In this document: positions 33,243 through 41,136 of the stretch, piece after piece | Layout: the number at the start of each line of letters is the position of its first letter | Numbering within the stretch: the stretch's first letter is position 1 | NCBI GenBank assembly: GCA_949292635.1 | Contig: CASEZY010000015.1 | Location: 1-52,889, forward strand | DNA: 52,889 nucleotides | Direction: 5' to 3' | From: an uncultured Methanomassiliicoccales archaeon | Lineage (GTDB): Archaea > Thermoplasmatota > Thermoplasmata > Methanomassiliicoccales > Methanomethylophilaceae | Notes under the pieces: generated by a model | The model's database searches: none | Told to the model about the DNA's origin: nothing | What the model saw: the letters and a program-made list of their open reading frames with translations, nothing else | Program-made: the position numbers and the translations under genes

Positions 33243-33345
33243 GCGAAGCGGCAGGTACTAGACCGGTACATAGGAGGCCGGCTCAGTTGGATTGCAGTCC
33301 TTAAGTGGAAAAGAATCAGATGCTGCCTGCTTCTCCTACTTTCTT
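33243..33345 (+). ncRNA. Candidate structured ncRNA between the GHKL and DUF3800-like genes
   Basis: The predicted 5' end from the TATA box falls two bases before GAAGCGGCAG (33245-33254). This pairs with CTGCC-T-GCTTC (33323-33333) as two 5-bp stems with one bulged T, closing an RNA of about 100 bases. A pyrimidine-rich tract (TTCTCCTACTTTCTT) follows as a likely terminator. The interior contains a self-complementary GTAC...GTAC pair. No coding frame was found. The 3' end overlaps the convergent DUF3800-like gene by a few bases. Confidence 0.45.
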
Positions 33346-33983
33346 GACGACTTTATTCTCCGTTTGAAAGATTTCCATAGGTGTGTATTGCCTTCAGCGT
33401 TCTCCTTTGCTGCATAGGTCACGTAATCATGCGTTGCTAAAGCCTGGTCTTTGGAGGATCTCCGCTGTTCCGCATCATGGATGCGTTGGTCGTCAGGCAT
33501 ATATCTTGTGATGTTGCAATCGGACCTCCACGCACTGTGCTCGTCGACGATGATGTGTACCGCTTCATTCCTGGGAACAGATTTCAGAGCCTTTCGTATG
33601 GTGGCAACGGCAACATCGCGATATGTCGCGGATCCACGGAATTCTTTTCTTTTGCTCTTGTCCACATCCGTGCAAACGGCAGCCTTGGTATGTGCCGAAG
33701 TACGCGACAGTACGGCCATACGATCGTCGTCGGTGTTTTTTCTATCAGATGCTTTCCTCTCTTTTCCATTGGGCCATTTCGTGTATCCTTCACCGCTTTT
33801 CTTGAAAGCCTCCAGATCGTCGGTCACAGATACGACGTATCCGAAATGATTCGAATCCTTTTCGTTCTTGCCGAGCACTCCGTACTCGTCGCCGATCATG
33901 TATGTGTCAAGGAGCACGGTTCCACCCTTCGACCTGGGTTCGGTGCGGTTTCTTGATTTTGTGGTGCTGTTTTTCCGTTTCAT
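33336..33983 (-). CDS. DUF3800-like protein A
   Basis: 215 residues. A basic N-terminus precedes VLLDTYMIGDEYG. The closing motif ALATHDYVTYAAKE and the middle VHIIVDEHSAW match the paralogue at 38509-39303 (IIIDEVGN, VYVVVDDSR, LLQTHDYVASA). These are the conserved acidic positions of DUF3800, a family of probable RNase H-like nucleases common on mobile elements. The usual first DESG is less complete here (LDTYMIG), so activity is uncertain. The start ATG 33983 has no strong ribosome-binding site. Confidence 0.6.
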   Translation of the reverse strand: MKRKNSTTKSRNRTEPRSKGGTVLLDTYMIGDEYGVLGKNEKDSNHFGYVVSVTDDLEAFKKSGEGYTKWPNGKERKASDRKNTDDDRMAVLSRTSAHTKAAVCTDVDKSKRKEFRGSATYRDVAVATIRKALKSVPRNEAVHIIVDEHSAWRSDCNITRYMPDDQRIHDAEQRRSSKDQALATHDYVTYAAKENAEGNTHLWKSFKRRIKSSRK

Positions 33984-34197
33984 GGGCTTTTGTGTCGTAT
34001 TACGGACGGTTGATTTTGGTACACCCCCATAATCGAACGGAAATGCCCCTTCCTGCGATTAGGTCCATGAGAGGATCCAGGTATCGGGCGGGCAATCGAT
34101 ATTGCGTTCTAAGGGTGTTTGCGGAGGTGTTTTTCCGCGGCGTCCGGAATTTGATATTCGACTAATGTCGAATATCAAACCCGCTCACTGTGACGGG
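33984..34197. other. Intergenic region with hairpins
   Basis: No gene seen. It holds a GC-rich hairpin next to the end of the zincin gene (CCCG-TCACAGTGAG-CGGG, then TTTG on the minus strand), suitable as a terminator. It also holds the long inverted repeat at 34150-34179. Confidence 0.4.
34150..34179. repeat. Perfect 13-bp inverted repeat
   Basis: TTTGATATTCGAC-TAAT-GTCGAATATCAAA. The arms are perfect and the loop is four bases. It lies between the zincin gene stop and the DUF3800-like A start. A terminator is possible but there is no T-run; a protein-binding or recombination site is equally likely. Confidence 0.6.
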
Positions 34198-35238
34198 CTA
34201 CTTCCTCCGAATCCAACCGAGCACGGCCTTCTTCCCGGACTTCGTGGAGGCATTCTTGGATCCGGATCTCTTCGTGGAGGCCTTCCGTTTCTTCGGTTCT
34301 CCGCCCCTTGCCTTTGCCAATGCCCGGTTGGCGTGTGCCTTGATCTCCGGGCTGGCATCCGCAAGTACGTTAATGGCCATCCTCCTGGACTTGTACCGCA
34401 ATCTGGCTATGTGGCTGTCCGCCCAGTTCTCCTCCACCGAACGCAACGCGTCCTCTCCCTTGAGACCCTTGCCGCGACCGTAGGTGAAGATCTGATGATC
34501 CTCCTTCGCCATCCTGAGCGCCTCGGCCTCGGTGGGTTGTCTCCACCGTCTGGTCTTCTCATCGAAGACCGGGACGCTGAGGTAGTATCCGCTGATCGCG
34601 GGGGTGGAGGACCTTGCCTGCGATTCGGCCACCGTGCACGACTCCTCCACGCCGATCTTCTCCGCCTCGGTTAGCAGGATCCTGTTATCGCGGCTCCTGT
34701 CCCTGGCGCGCATGGCGTGTGCCGACTCGTGGGCGACAACCGGGACCTCCATCCCCTTTTCCCTGGAGAGGCTTACCCCTTCGCCGTCATACCATCCGGC
34801 CGTGCCGGGATGCATGGGCCTGGCCGTGTAGGAGAGACCGGACTTGGTCAGCTTCTCCCTTTCCTTCCTGTTCAGCGCCCCGTCCACCAGCACCGACATC
34901 CGCGTGGCCTCGGCCTCGGTCCCGTAGAATTTCATGCCCTTGCGGATCTTCGGCCTGCCGGGTGCGTCGATGCCCTCGATATCGTACTCCGCCGGGCGGT
35001 CCCACCAGATGGCTGCCTGTCTGGGGGTGAGCTTCTCCGGCAACACCACGTCCGCCCGTTCGTCGTAATCCTTGACGGGGTCCCGGAACGTCTTGCCGTC
35101 CGAGACACCTTCCCCCGATTCGAAGCGCTCCAACAGTTTGCTGACGGGGACATACCCGTCCTCGTCCACAGGGATGTCGTACTCCCTGCCGTTGGCCAGG
35201 ATGACATGCTGCGTCCGCCTACTGCTTCTTCCCGCCAT
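34198..35238 (-). CDS. Zincin-like metallopeptidase of the element
   Basis: 346 residues. VPVVAHESAHAMRARD (about 168-183) is an HExxH site, and VEESCTVAESQARSS downstream may supply the third ligand. The C-terminus is a Lys/Arg/Ser-rich tail (KKRKASTKRSGSKNASTKSGKK), typical of nucleic-acid-binding or virion-internal proteins. The first 150 residues are not recognised. ATG 35238 lies inside the end of the coiled-coil gene, suggesting coupling; ATG 35277 is an alternative. A second HExxH protein is at 17285-18487. Confidence 0.65.
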   Translation of the reverse strand: MAGRSSRRTQHVILANGREYDIPVDEDGYVPVSKLLERFESGEGVSDGKTFRDPVKDYDERADVVLPEKLTPRQAAIWWDRPAEYDIEGIDAPGRPKIRKGMKFYGTEAEATRMSVLVDGALNRKEREKLTKSGLSYTARPMHPGTAGWYDGEGVSLSREKGMEVPVVAHESAHAMRARDRSRDNRILLTEAEKIGVEESCTVAESQARSSTPAISGYYLSVPVFDEKTRRWRQPTEAEALRMAKEDHQIFTYGRGKGLKGEDALRSVEENWADSHIARLRYKSRRMAINVLADASPEIKAHANRALAKARGGEPKKRKASTKRSGSKNASTKSGKKAVLGWIRRK

Positions 35239-35512
35239 CCTTCCTGCCCCCTGACTTCCTGCTCCTGCAGCTTTCATCCTTCATCTTTCTGGGAACGCGC
35301 ACGCGTTCCCCGTCGGACAGGACGATGTCGTAGAAGCGTATCTGTACCCCCGCACCTCCGTTCTGCTCCCTGATCTTGGTCTGTGCCCGGTAGCGGTCGG
35401 TCTTCGCCTGTTCCCTCTGTGCCCTTGCCTGTTCTTTCGCCGCCTTGCTGCGGCGGCGGTCCGTCTCTATCTCGTCCTCGTCCTTCTTGCTGAACCATCC
35501 CTTCTTCGCCAT
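35219..35512 (-). CDS. Charged coiled-coil protein, 97 aa
   Basis: A strong ribosome-binding site, GGAGGTGA, precedes ATG 35512. Residues 15-50 (RRRSKAAKEQARAQREQAKTD) form a highly charged helix, followed by a small beta segment (VQIRFYDIVLSDGERVRVP) and a basic tail. No family was recognised. The gene overlaps the zincin start. Confidence 0.62.
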   Translation of the reverse strand: MAKKGWFSKKDEDEIETDRRRSKAAKEQARAQREQAKTDRYRAQTKIREQNGGAGVQIRFYDIVLSDGERVRVPRKMKDESCRSRKSGGRKDGGKKQ

Positions 35513-35691
35513 GGTGTCACCTCCGGTGTGCCGCCGTATCGGCCCGGCGGCGGGCCCCCTTAGATATTACGTGCGCGCATGGCGCGCGCGTGCGCGACCA
35601 GCGGTGCCGGCCGCTCCCCCTCGTTCGACCGTTTTTATCGGCCGGGAATCCATGCCTTATCACCCTGTTATCGACCCTTTATCGCCCCCTT
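35513..35691. other. GC-rich intergenic region with alternating GC palindromes
   Basis: Contains GTGCGCGCATGGCGCGCGCG-type alternating purine/pyrimidine sequence near 35572-35596, and the phased TTATC repeats at 35635-35684. No gene seen. Confidence 0.4.
35635..35684. repeat. TTATC repeats phased at 11 bp
   Basis: TTATC(G/A) occurs at 35635, 35657, 35668 and 35679, with a degenerate copy (GAATC) at 35646, so all positions fall on an exact 11-base period. Each is followed by a C-rich stretch. Helically phased short repeats are typical of iterons or cooperative operators. They lie just after the stop of the P-loop ATPase gene. Confidence 0.55.
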
Positions 35692-36645
35692 TCACCGCTT
35701 CTCCAGCAGCTCCTTCACCTTCCGGATGGAGTCTGATACGTACCCCTGCCGCACCCCGAGCCTGGCGGCTATGTCGGTCTGCTTCAGCCCTTCCAGGGAC
35801 AGCTCGTAGCACGGGATCCTGCGGTCCCATGGCGGCTTGTCCCGATACTGATCCAAGATGTCCTCTGCCGCGTCCTCGTTGCGGAAGTGGTCGTCGTGCG
35901 TGATCATGGGAGGCAGCGGAACGTCCGCCACTCCCGAACGGTATAGTCCCGCACCCCGTTCGGGGCTCATGGAGCAGATGCACCCCATGGACATGCCCAT
36001 CATGCGGTTGCCGGCATCACCCCCGCGGGCGATGCGGTCCCAGATCGTCTCGTAGAGGTAGCGGGTGCAGTAAGGACCGAGAAACTGCTCGATCGTCCGC
36101 CGTTCGGTCTGGCCGGCCATGCCGGTCTTGAAGATCATGATGTCCCCCTGCCTGAACGCGGGATCCAGTTCCCCGAAGCGCTGCCATGCCCAGTCGTAGA
36201 GGATCAGTCCTGGACGGCCATGCAGCTTCTCCTCGAACACATGCCTGCTGCGGTTGTACGTCTTCACGATCTCCGTCTGCTCGAACACCTGTCTGGATGA
36301 CGCGTAGGTCATGGCGTCGTCGATGATGATGTACTGTACCGGCGTGTCGTCGATGAGGTCCAGCGCGACGCGGATGTCGTCGGTGTGGATGATGTGTACG
36401 TTCTCCTCGCCATAGGTCTCTCTGGCCCTCTGAGCCCTCCAGGCAAGCAGTACGCTCTTCCCGGAACCCTGTCCGCCGACGATGCATGCGGAGCTCTTCG
36501 CCACCTGATTTCCCTTGGGCAGCGGTATGTAGAAGCGGGCATCCATCTCCGCGGTGATGTCCCGGATCCTCCACGTGGGGAAGAGCTCGTCCATGGATAG
36601 TCTGGCCGGAGCTCCGTTGAGAGACAGCCTGGCGGATGATGTCAA
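35692..36645 (-). CDS. P-loop ATPase with C-terminal HTH
   Basis: 317 residues. Walker A is VGGQGSGKSVLL (56-67) and Walker B YIIIDDA (105-111), and a helix-turn-helix-like segment (QTDIAARLGVRQGYVSDSIRKV) closes the protein. An RNRSRH-like basic helix follows Walker B. It could be a packaging, DNA-transfer or transcription-related ATPase of the element. The start TTG 36645 overlaps the upstream stop as TTGA, with GGAGGAGGG before it. Family assignment is uncertain. Confidence 0.65.
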   Translation of the reverse strand: MTSSARLSLNGAPARLSMDELFPTWRIRDITAEMDARFYIPLPKGNQVAKSSACIVGGQGSGKSVLLAWRAQRARETYGEENVHIIHTDDIRVALDLIDDTPVQYIIIDDAMTYASSRQVFEQTEIVKTYNRSRHVFEEKLHGRPGLILYDWAWQRFGELDPAFRQGDIMIFKTGMAGQTERRTIEQFLGPYCTRYLYETIWDRIARGGDAGNRMMGMSMGCICSMSPERGAGLYRSGVADVPLPPMITHDDHFRNEDAAEDILDQYRDKPPWDRRIPCYELSLEGLKQTDIAARLGVRQGYVSDSIRKVKELLEKR

Positions 36646-37169
36646 TCCCAGCCCTCCTCCGGTTCGGAATCGATCTCCACGCCGGACACCGCGAAGGATG
36701 TCAGGTAGCGGTCCCCGCGGATGATGTCCCGGAGCTCGCTCATGCCCCTCAGCGTGCGGTCGTTGTCGAGATCCGCGAGCTGTTCGTTCGTCTCCGAGAT
36801 GATGCGGCGGTAGATCGGCATCATGTGCACCGAGAAGAACAACCCCATGATTCTGCGGACGGTGTCCCGCTTCCCCTTCATACCGGATATGAAATAGTCG
36901 GTCACTTCGCCGTCTTCGTCATAGGAGACGCTGAGGGTCACTCCGTCCAGGGAGACGTCGTAGTGTTCCTCGTTAAGGGCGATCTCCCCGCCGTCATCGA
37001 AGAACGTGTCGATGTCCCGCTGCATCCGTCTCATGCGCTGATTGAGCAGCGAGATCTTCGAATGCAGGAATTGGTACACGGTCATGTAGTCCTCGTATCC
37101 ATCCCCGGAGTGGACAGCCTTCCTCAGCTCACGATTGAGCTTCTGCTGAGGGGTCTTCCTTACAACCAT
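36642..37169 (-). CDS. Unknown protein, 175 aa, same operon as the P-loop ATPase
   Basis: The N-terminal half is helical (QQKLNRELRKAV, KISLLNQRMRRMQRDID), the middle is a beta-rich segment (HYDVSLDGVTLSVSYDEDG), and the end is acidic. GGAGG precedes ATG 37169; ATG 37175 is an alternative. It overlaps the membrane gene upstream by about 40 bases and the ATPase gene downstream by four. No family was recognised. Confidence 0.6.
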   Translation of the reverse strand: MVVRKTPQQKLNRELRKAVHSGDGYEDYMTVYQFLHSKISLLNQRMRRMQRDIDTFFDDGGEIALNEEHYDVSLDGVTLSVSYDEDGEVTDYFISGMKGKRDTVRRIMGLFFSVHMMPIYRRIISETNEQLADLDNDRTLRGMSELRDIIRGDRYLTSFAVSGVEIDSEPEEGWD

Positions 37170-38007
37170 CCTCATCACCTCCTTCTTTCGATTTCCCGGT
37201 ATCCCTTGTCTTCACCGGTTCCTTTTTCTTCGGTCTTGCCCGCTGGATGTTGATCAGGTCATACATGCGGTTCACCGGACTGGTGCCCTCGATCCCCTGT
37301 TCCATGCGCAGGACCATCTCCATCAATGCCGGGCCCTGTCTGGCCTGGAAGTCGCGCAACTCGCTGACCAACTGTGCGTTCTGACGCTGCAACACCCGCA
37401 GGAACATCTCGTCGTGTGCGAGTTGCATCTTGGATACCGTGCCCGCATACGCCACGTCCACCGTGGTCACGTATCTGCGGACACCGAATTTCCAGAACCA
37501 ATGCTCCATCGACCAGTTGGTGTCGATGCTCTCGACTACGACGGTGGGTCTCACGAACTCCGGGAAAAGAGGATACTTGGCCTCCACGACCCATTGTGTG
37601 TCCAACGGAACGTCAGAGATGACCTCATGTTTCACACCGCAGATCAGCCGACGTAGCAGGGCACGTTGCGTCTGCTCTTGGATATATGTCCTCCCGGACT
37701 CCTCCCACAGGACCCACGGGTGCATCTGAACACGCTTGTTCGCCAGCGAGGTCTCCCACACCATGACATAGGAGGTGCGTCCGACGACCAGGTACCCCAC
37801 TGCGTAACCCAGGCCGAAGGGGACGTACCAATACGCATCCCACGGTGCGATGCGGATTGTCGCATCGGCCATCATCACAGCGATTATGCCGATGGTCATC
37901 AGGTCCACCGGGTAGATGAATCTCGCCGCCTTCTGCACTTTCGCCCCGACGAGAACACCGCCTAGGGCGACCGCGGTACTGACCGCTATGACGGTGAGGA
38001 GGTCCAT
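37129..38007 (-). CDS. Membrane protein with N-terminal TM helices and a soluble domain, 292 aa
   Basis: Two to three hydrophobic segments lie in the first 90 residues (LLTVIAVSTAVALGGVLVG, MTIGIIAVMMADATI, VPFGLGYAVGYLVV). A cytoplasmic or external domain of about 200 residues follows, with a charged coiled-coil end. The start ATG 38007 overlaps the stop of the small multi-TM gene (TGATG). No family was recognised. Together with its neighbours it suggests a membrane-associated complex. Confidence 0.65.
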   Translation of the reverse strand: MDLLTVIAVSTAVALGGVLVGAKVQKAARFIYPVDLMTIGIIAVMMADATIRIAPWDAYWYVPFGLGYAVGYLVVGRTSYVMVWETSLANKRVQMHPWVLWEESGRTYIQEQTQRALLRRLICGVKHEVISDVPLDTQWVVEAKYPLFPEFVRPTVVVESIDTNWSMEHWFWKFGVRRYVTTVDVAYAGTVSKMQLAHDEMFLRVLQRQNAQLVSELRDFQARQGPALMEMVLRMEQGIEGTSPVNRMYDLINIQRARPKKKEPVKTRDTGKSKEGGDEDGCKEDPSAEAQS

Positions 38008-38318
38008 CAGATCAGCCCCGCGAAAGCAAGTACGGAGATCGACAGCAGGAATGCGTGCAGGACCGCCTTCCACACGACCTTGTGCACCGTGAGGTGATAG
38101 ATCACATGCACACCGAACACGCACATGCCGAAGAGCGACCAAGTCTCCTCGTTGAGGATACCTCCCACGTTCAATGCGACGACCAACGCGGCGAAGCATC
38201 CGATGCCGTATATCACGGCGCGGGAGGCGTCGTTGCGGAACATCGCCCACGCCAGATTCGCTACGCACCAGATCGTACCGATATACCCGCACAGATCACC
38301 CAAGGGGATGTCGATCAT
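38007..38318 (-). CDS. Small multi-TM membrane protein, 103 aa
   Basis: Three to four hydrophobic helices fill almost the whole protein (IGTIWCVANLAWAMF, VIYGIGCFAALVVALNVGG, LFGMCVFGVHVIYHL, LHAFLLSISVLAFAGLI). GGAGG precedes ATG 38318. It is the first gene after a TATA box at about 38358-38366 (minus strand GTATAAAAC). Size and topology resemble small virion membrane proteins, but no sequence family was recognised. Confidence 0.65.
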   Translation of the reverse strand: MIDIPLGDLCGYIGTIWCVANLAWAMFRNDASRAVIYGIGCFAALVVALNVGGILNEETWSLFGMCVFGVHVIYHLTVHKVVWKAVLHAFLLSISVLAFAGLI

Positions 38319-38357
38319 AGGGGCCTCCGTGTGGACGAATCGGGTCTCGGTACGATG

Positions 38358-38366
38358 TGTTTTATA
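38358..38366 (-). promoter_or_regulatory. TATA box of the membrane-protein operon
   Basis: GTATAAAAC on the minus strand, about 40 bases before ATG 38318; transcription would start around 38335, leaving a short leader with GGAGG. The 47-bp tandem repeats lie directly upstream. Confidence 0.5.
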
Positions 38367-38392
38367 CCAGCGATTTGTACTATAAGCTGACT

Positions 38393-38496
38393 AATACCGG
38401 AAACAAGGCCCGTTCTCCGCAATGGTGCGGTCCTCCGGTGGTCCAGGCCAATACCGGAAACAAGGCCCGTTCTCCGCAATGGTGCGGTCCTCCGGT
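38393..38496. repeat. Two perfect 47-bp tandem direct repeats
   Basis: Copies at 38393-38439 and 38450-38496 are identical, with a 57-base period. Each can fold: ACCGGA pairs with TCCGGT at its ends, and CCGCA-ATGG-TGCGG forms an inner hairpin. They lie between the end of DUF3800-like B and the promoter of the membrane-protein operon, where an upstream binding site or small RNAs would sit. Confidence 0.7.
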
Positions 38497-38508
38497 AGCC
38501 TGTCATTT

Positions 38509-39303
38509 TTACCTGGACCTCCTGCCGGGAAACTTCCTGACGATCATTCCCAGGATAGAAATCCCTTCCTTGTCACCGGAAAAAATGTGATGGTGGAACG
38601 CAGACGCCACGTAGTCGTGGGTCTGGAGAAGATCGCCGTATGTCTCATCCTTCGAATCGTATCTGTCGCCGTCAACCTTCTTATCGGCGGTGCTTTTGTT
38701 CCTGATGAGGTCTCTGATTCCGCCCTTGTAGTTTCTGCTGTCGTCTACGACGACATAAACATTCCCGTTCGTGTCGGGAACGACATCATCCAATACCTTA
38801 TCCAGAATGACCTTGACGGATTTCGGACGATCATCGCCCTCCCACTCCGGCGGCGGATTCTTCTTGTTGACGTAGTATCCGTATGTCTTCGTTCCGAGGC
38901 CTCTGACGCCTCTGAGGATCCTTTTACGGTTGCTCGCACTGGTATCATCGCGTGCCTTCAGCTCCCCTCCTTTTTTCCAGCGGTTCGTATCGGTCAGGGC
39001 ACCGAACTCATCCGGTTTCGATGTAACCGAGACCGCGAAGCCGAAGAATTCTTCGTGCTCCCTGGATTTTTTTCCGCTGTTTCCTACCTCATCTATAATG
39101 ATTACCGAGCGATATCCTCTGAAGCGCCCTACCGGGCGAGTATCGGAAATGGTGTTCTCCCTGCGGGTTCCGCATCTTCCGGAGACGTTGCTTTTGTCGA
39201 ACTTCGTTCCTATCTTGTCCGATCGGCCGAACTTGTCTCTCCTCTTTTCCGAAGATGGTTTTCTGAAAGGGGAGGACTTCCGTCCTCCGTTGTTTTCGCG
39301 CAT
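38509..39303 (-). CDS. DUF3800-like protein B
   Basis: 264 residues. After a basic N-terminal extension the conserved SVIIIDEVGNSGKK (about 70-83) matches the DUF3800 DExGN motif. Acidic VYVVVDDSRNYKGG and the closing LLQTHDYVASAF follow. Probably a nuclease-like protein. ATG 39303 shares a base with the stop of the large membrane protein (TGATG). It is a paralogue of the 33336-33983 protein. Confidence 0.68.
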   Translation of the reverse strand: MRENNGGRKSSPFRKPSSEKRRDKFGRSDKIGTKFDKSNVSGRCGTRRENTISDTRPVGRFRGYRSVIIIDEVGNSGKKSREHEEFFGFAVSVTSKPDEFGALTDTNRWKKGGELKARDDTSASNRKRILRGVRGLGTKTYGYYVNKKNPPPEWEGDDRPKSVKVILDKVLDDVVPDTNGNVYVVVDDSRNYKGGIRDLIRNKSTADKKVDGDRYDSKDETYGDLLQTHDYVASAFHHHIFSGDKEGISILGMIVRKFPGRRSR

Positions 39304-41132
39304 CAGAACACCCTCGACAACAATCTGCCCACCATGTCCGATCCGAATACGGCGATTGCCGCCACGATTGCCGCAAGCAGCAGGAATGTCGGGTTGCGGG
39401 TATACAGCCCGACGAGCATGAGACAGGCCGCGGTTATCGCAAGGATCAACGTTGCGATGGACCCCCAATCCGTAGTCTCCGGTATGGGTTCGGGAACATA
39501 TATGTCCTCGAACTCGGAAAGGACCAGCTCCATGCTCTCGACCTCCAAGGTGACGGAGCTCACGGATTCGCCCTTGTATGTGATGCTGTCCGCACGCAAC
39601 GCACATCCGGAATCCAACGGAATGACGGACATCTTGGAGACCTCCGTCTGACCGTCCCATTCCGAAACAGAACCCCAAACTATCGCAAAGCCGGACTGTT
39701 GCCAGGGGGATCCTCCGACGGTAACGGTCTGATCCCTCACATAGCAGAATGGCGTGAACACCACATCCTCCGCCAGCATACTGCCGTCGGCACCGAGGAT
39801 GTCCCCTGTGACCATCAGTTCCATGGACGCCCCGGAGATCTTCATGTCAGAACTCGTGATGTTATCCATACCCGCTTCCACAAGGTCGGACGCCTGCAGC
39901 ATGGAAAGCAAAGCGATTGCATAACGCTGCTCCGCCGTCAAGTCCAGGTTCTCAAGGTCAGGTGTCCACACGGAGACCGGTAGCTGGGAATCTGATGTTC
40001 CAAGGGAATCATAGAGCATCCATGCAGCACGAATGTTCTCCGCTGTGGAGCTCAGGATGGATGCGTATGTATGGAGCAGACCGTCCCATGCATCCAGAAC
40101 CCCAGTGAGTGTACGGTCATCCGTGACAGTACCATCGTCTCCGGGGTAGCGGGAATACATCCCCGCATCCTGTGCCTGAACGACAGTGTCGCCCAGGCGG
40201 AACGTGTATCCCGAATCTGTTGGAATGATGTACCCGTGAACACCGTCGATATCCAAGGCCATCGCTCCGATCACATCGGCAGAATTGCGTCCCACGGGGA
40301 TGAACGGCCCTACCGCTTCACCTCCGGCCAGAGAATATATGCCATCGCTGAAAGAGGAGATGGAATAGACTCCCGGTGTCAGTATGGTCCTCTGTCCGGA
40401 CTCGTGAATCAGGGTCATGGTCTCGAAGACGTAGATCCTGTTCATCGACTGGTTGGAATCTGAACCGATGGTGGACAGATACACAGTGTTGTTCGCCCCG
40501 TAGGGCCTCACATAGGACCCGGAATCCACCAGGAAGTTGTATTCCGATACGTAGTGGGCATCATCAGCATAGATGCCCCATTCCATCTCAGTATATCCGG
40601 CCGCGTCATTCAGGACGGGAATATCGGACATCCCATACAGCGGAACATCTATGACACTCTCCCAGGAACGGTATATTGCCATCATGGACGACAGGACCTG
40701 AGCATCGTCAAGAATCGCATTGATTAACGTCTCGACATCTGCAGCGGGCTCCCAAATGGATGCCGCGGAAACCTCTGCCACTCTGTCCCAATACATCTGG
40801 GTGAACTCCCAGACCTGTGTGTCTATCGCCAGCCCACCGGAGATGTCGGCAAAATGAGTCTCCGCGAACAGAGCAAAATCCATTGCCTGTTCCTGATACT
40901 CGGACGACGGGTCGATGTTAGAATCGCCGCCGTCTCCGTCGTTCAGGAAGTGGGCGATGAGGGAGGCGACGAAGAACCCCGCGGCGAAGGCCAACGGTAC
41001 AGGGATCTCCGTCGTTGCGACAATGGATTTGGGGTCGTTGGAATTCGCCTCATCATAAAAAAAGGGGACTGCGGCGATGACCAGCATCGCCGCAAGTCCG
41101 ATAGTCAACAGTGTCCTGGCGCGGTCATTCAC
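39303..41132 (-). CDS. Large surface/virion-like protein with N- and C-terminal TM segments
   Basis: 609 residues. A signal-anchor-like N-terminus (TLLTIGLAAMLVIAAVPFF) and a second hydrophobic segment (PLAFAAGFFVASLIAHFL) precede an acidic, Ser/Thr/Gly-rich ectodomain of about 460 residues. The C-terminus has two to three transmembrane helices (SIATLILAITAACLMLVGLY, PTFLLLAAIVAAIAVFG). Composition fits an exported protein. It may be a spike or cell-surface protein; no family was recognised. GTG 41132 follows GGGTGATC, immediately after the preceding gene. Confidence 0.68.
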   Translation of the reverse strand: MNDRARTLLTIGLAAMLVIAAVPFFYDEANSNDPKSIVATTEIPVPLAFAAGFFVASLIAHFLNDGDGGDSNIDPSSEYQEQAMDFALFAETHFADISGGLAIDTQVWEFTQMYWDRVAEVSAASIWEPAADVETLINAILDDAQVLSSMMAIYRSWESVIDVPLYGMSDIPVLNDAAGYTEMEWGIYADDAHYVSEYNFLVDSGSYVRPYGANNTVYLSTIGSDSNQSMNRIYVFETMTLIHESGQRTILTPGVYSISSFSDGIYSLAGGEAVGPFIPVGRNSADVIGAMALDIDGVHGYIIPTDSGYTFRLGDTVVQAQDAGMYSRYPGDDGTVTDDRTLTGVLDAWDGLLHTYASILSSTAENIRAAWMLYDSLGTSDSQLPVSVWTPDLENLDLTAEQRYAIALLSMLQASDLVEAGMDNITSSDMKISGASMELMVTGDILGADGSMLAEDVVFTPFCYVRDQTVTVGGSPWQQSGFAIVWGSVSEWDGQTEVSKMSVIPLDSGCALRADSITYKGESVSSVTLEVESMELVLSEFEDIYVPEPIPETTDWGSIATLILAITAACLMLVGLYTRNPTFLLLAAIVAAIAVFGSDMVGRLLSRVF

Positions 41133-41136
41133 ATGA

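Noticed and set aside
38393-38496. CRISPR array
   Set aside because: Only two copies, a 10-base gap instead of a spacer, and no cas genes in the window.
38315-38506. 63-residue repeat-containing frame on the minus strand
   Set aside because: Its internal protein repeat is only the translation of the 47-bp tandem DNA repeat, and the frame runs across the TATA box of the membrane operon.
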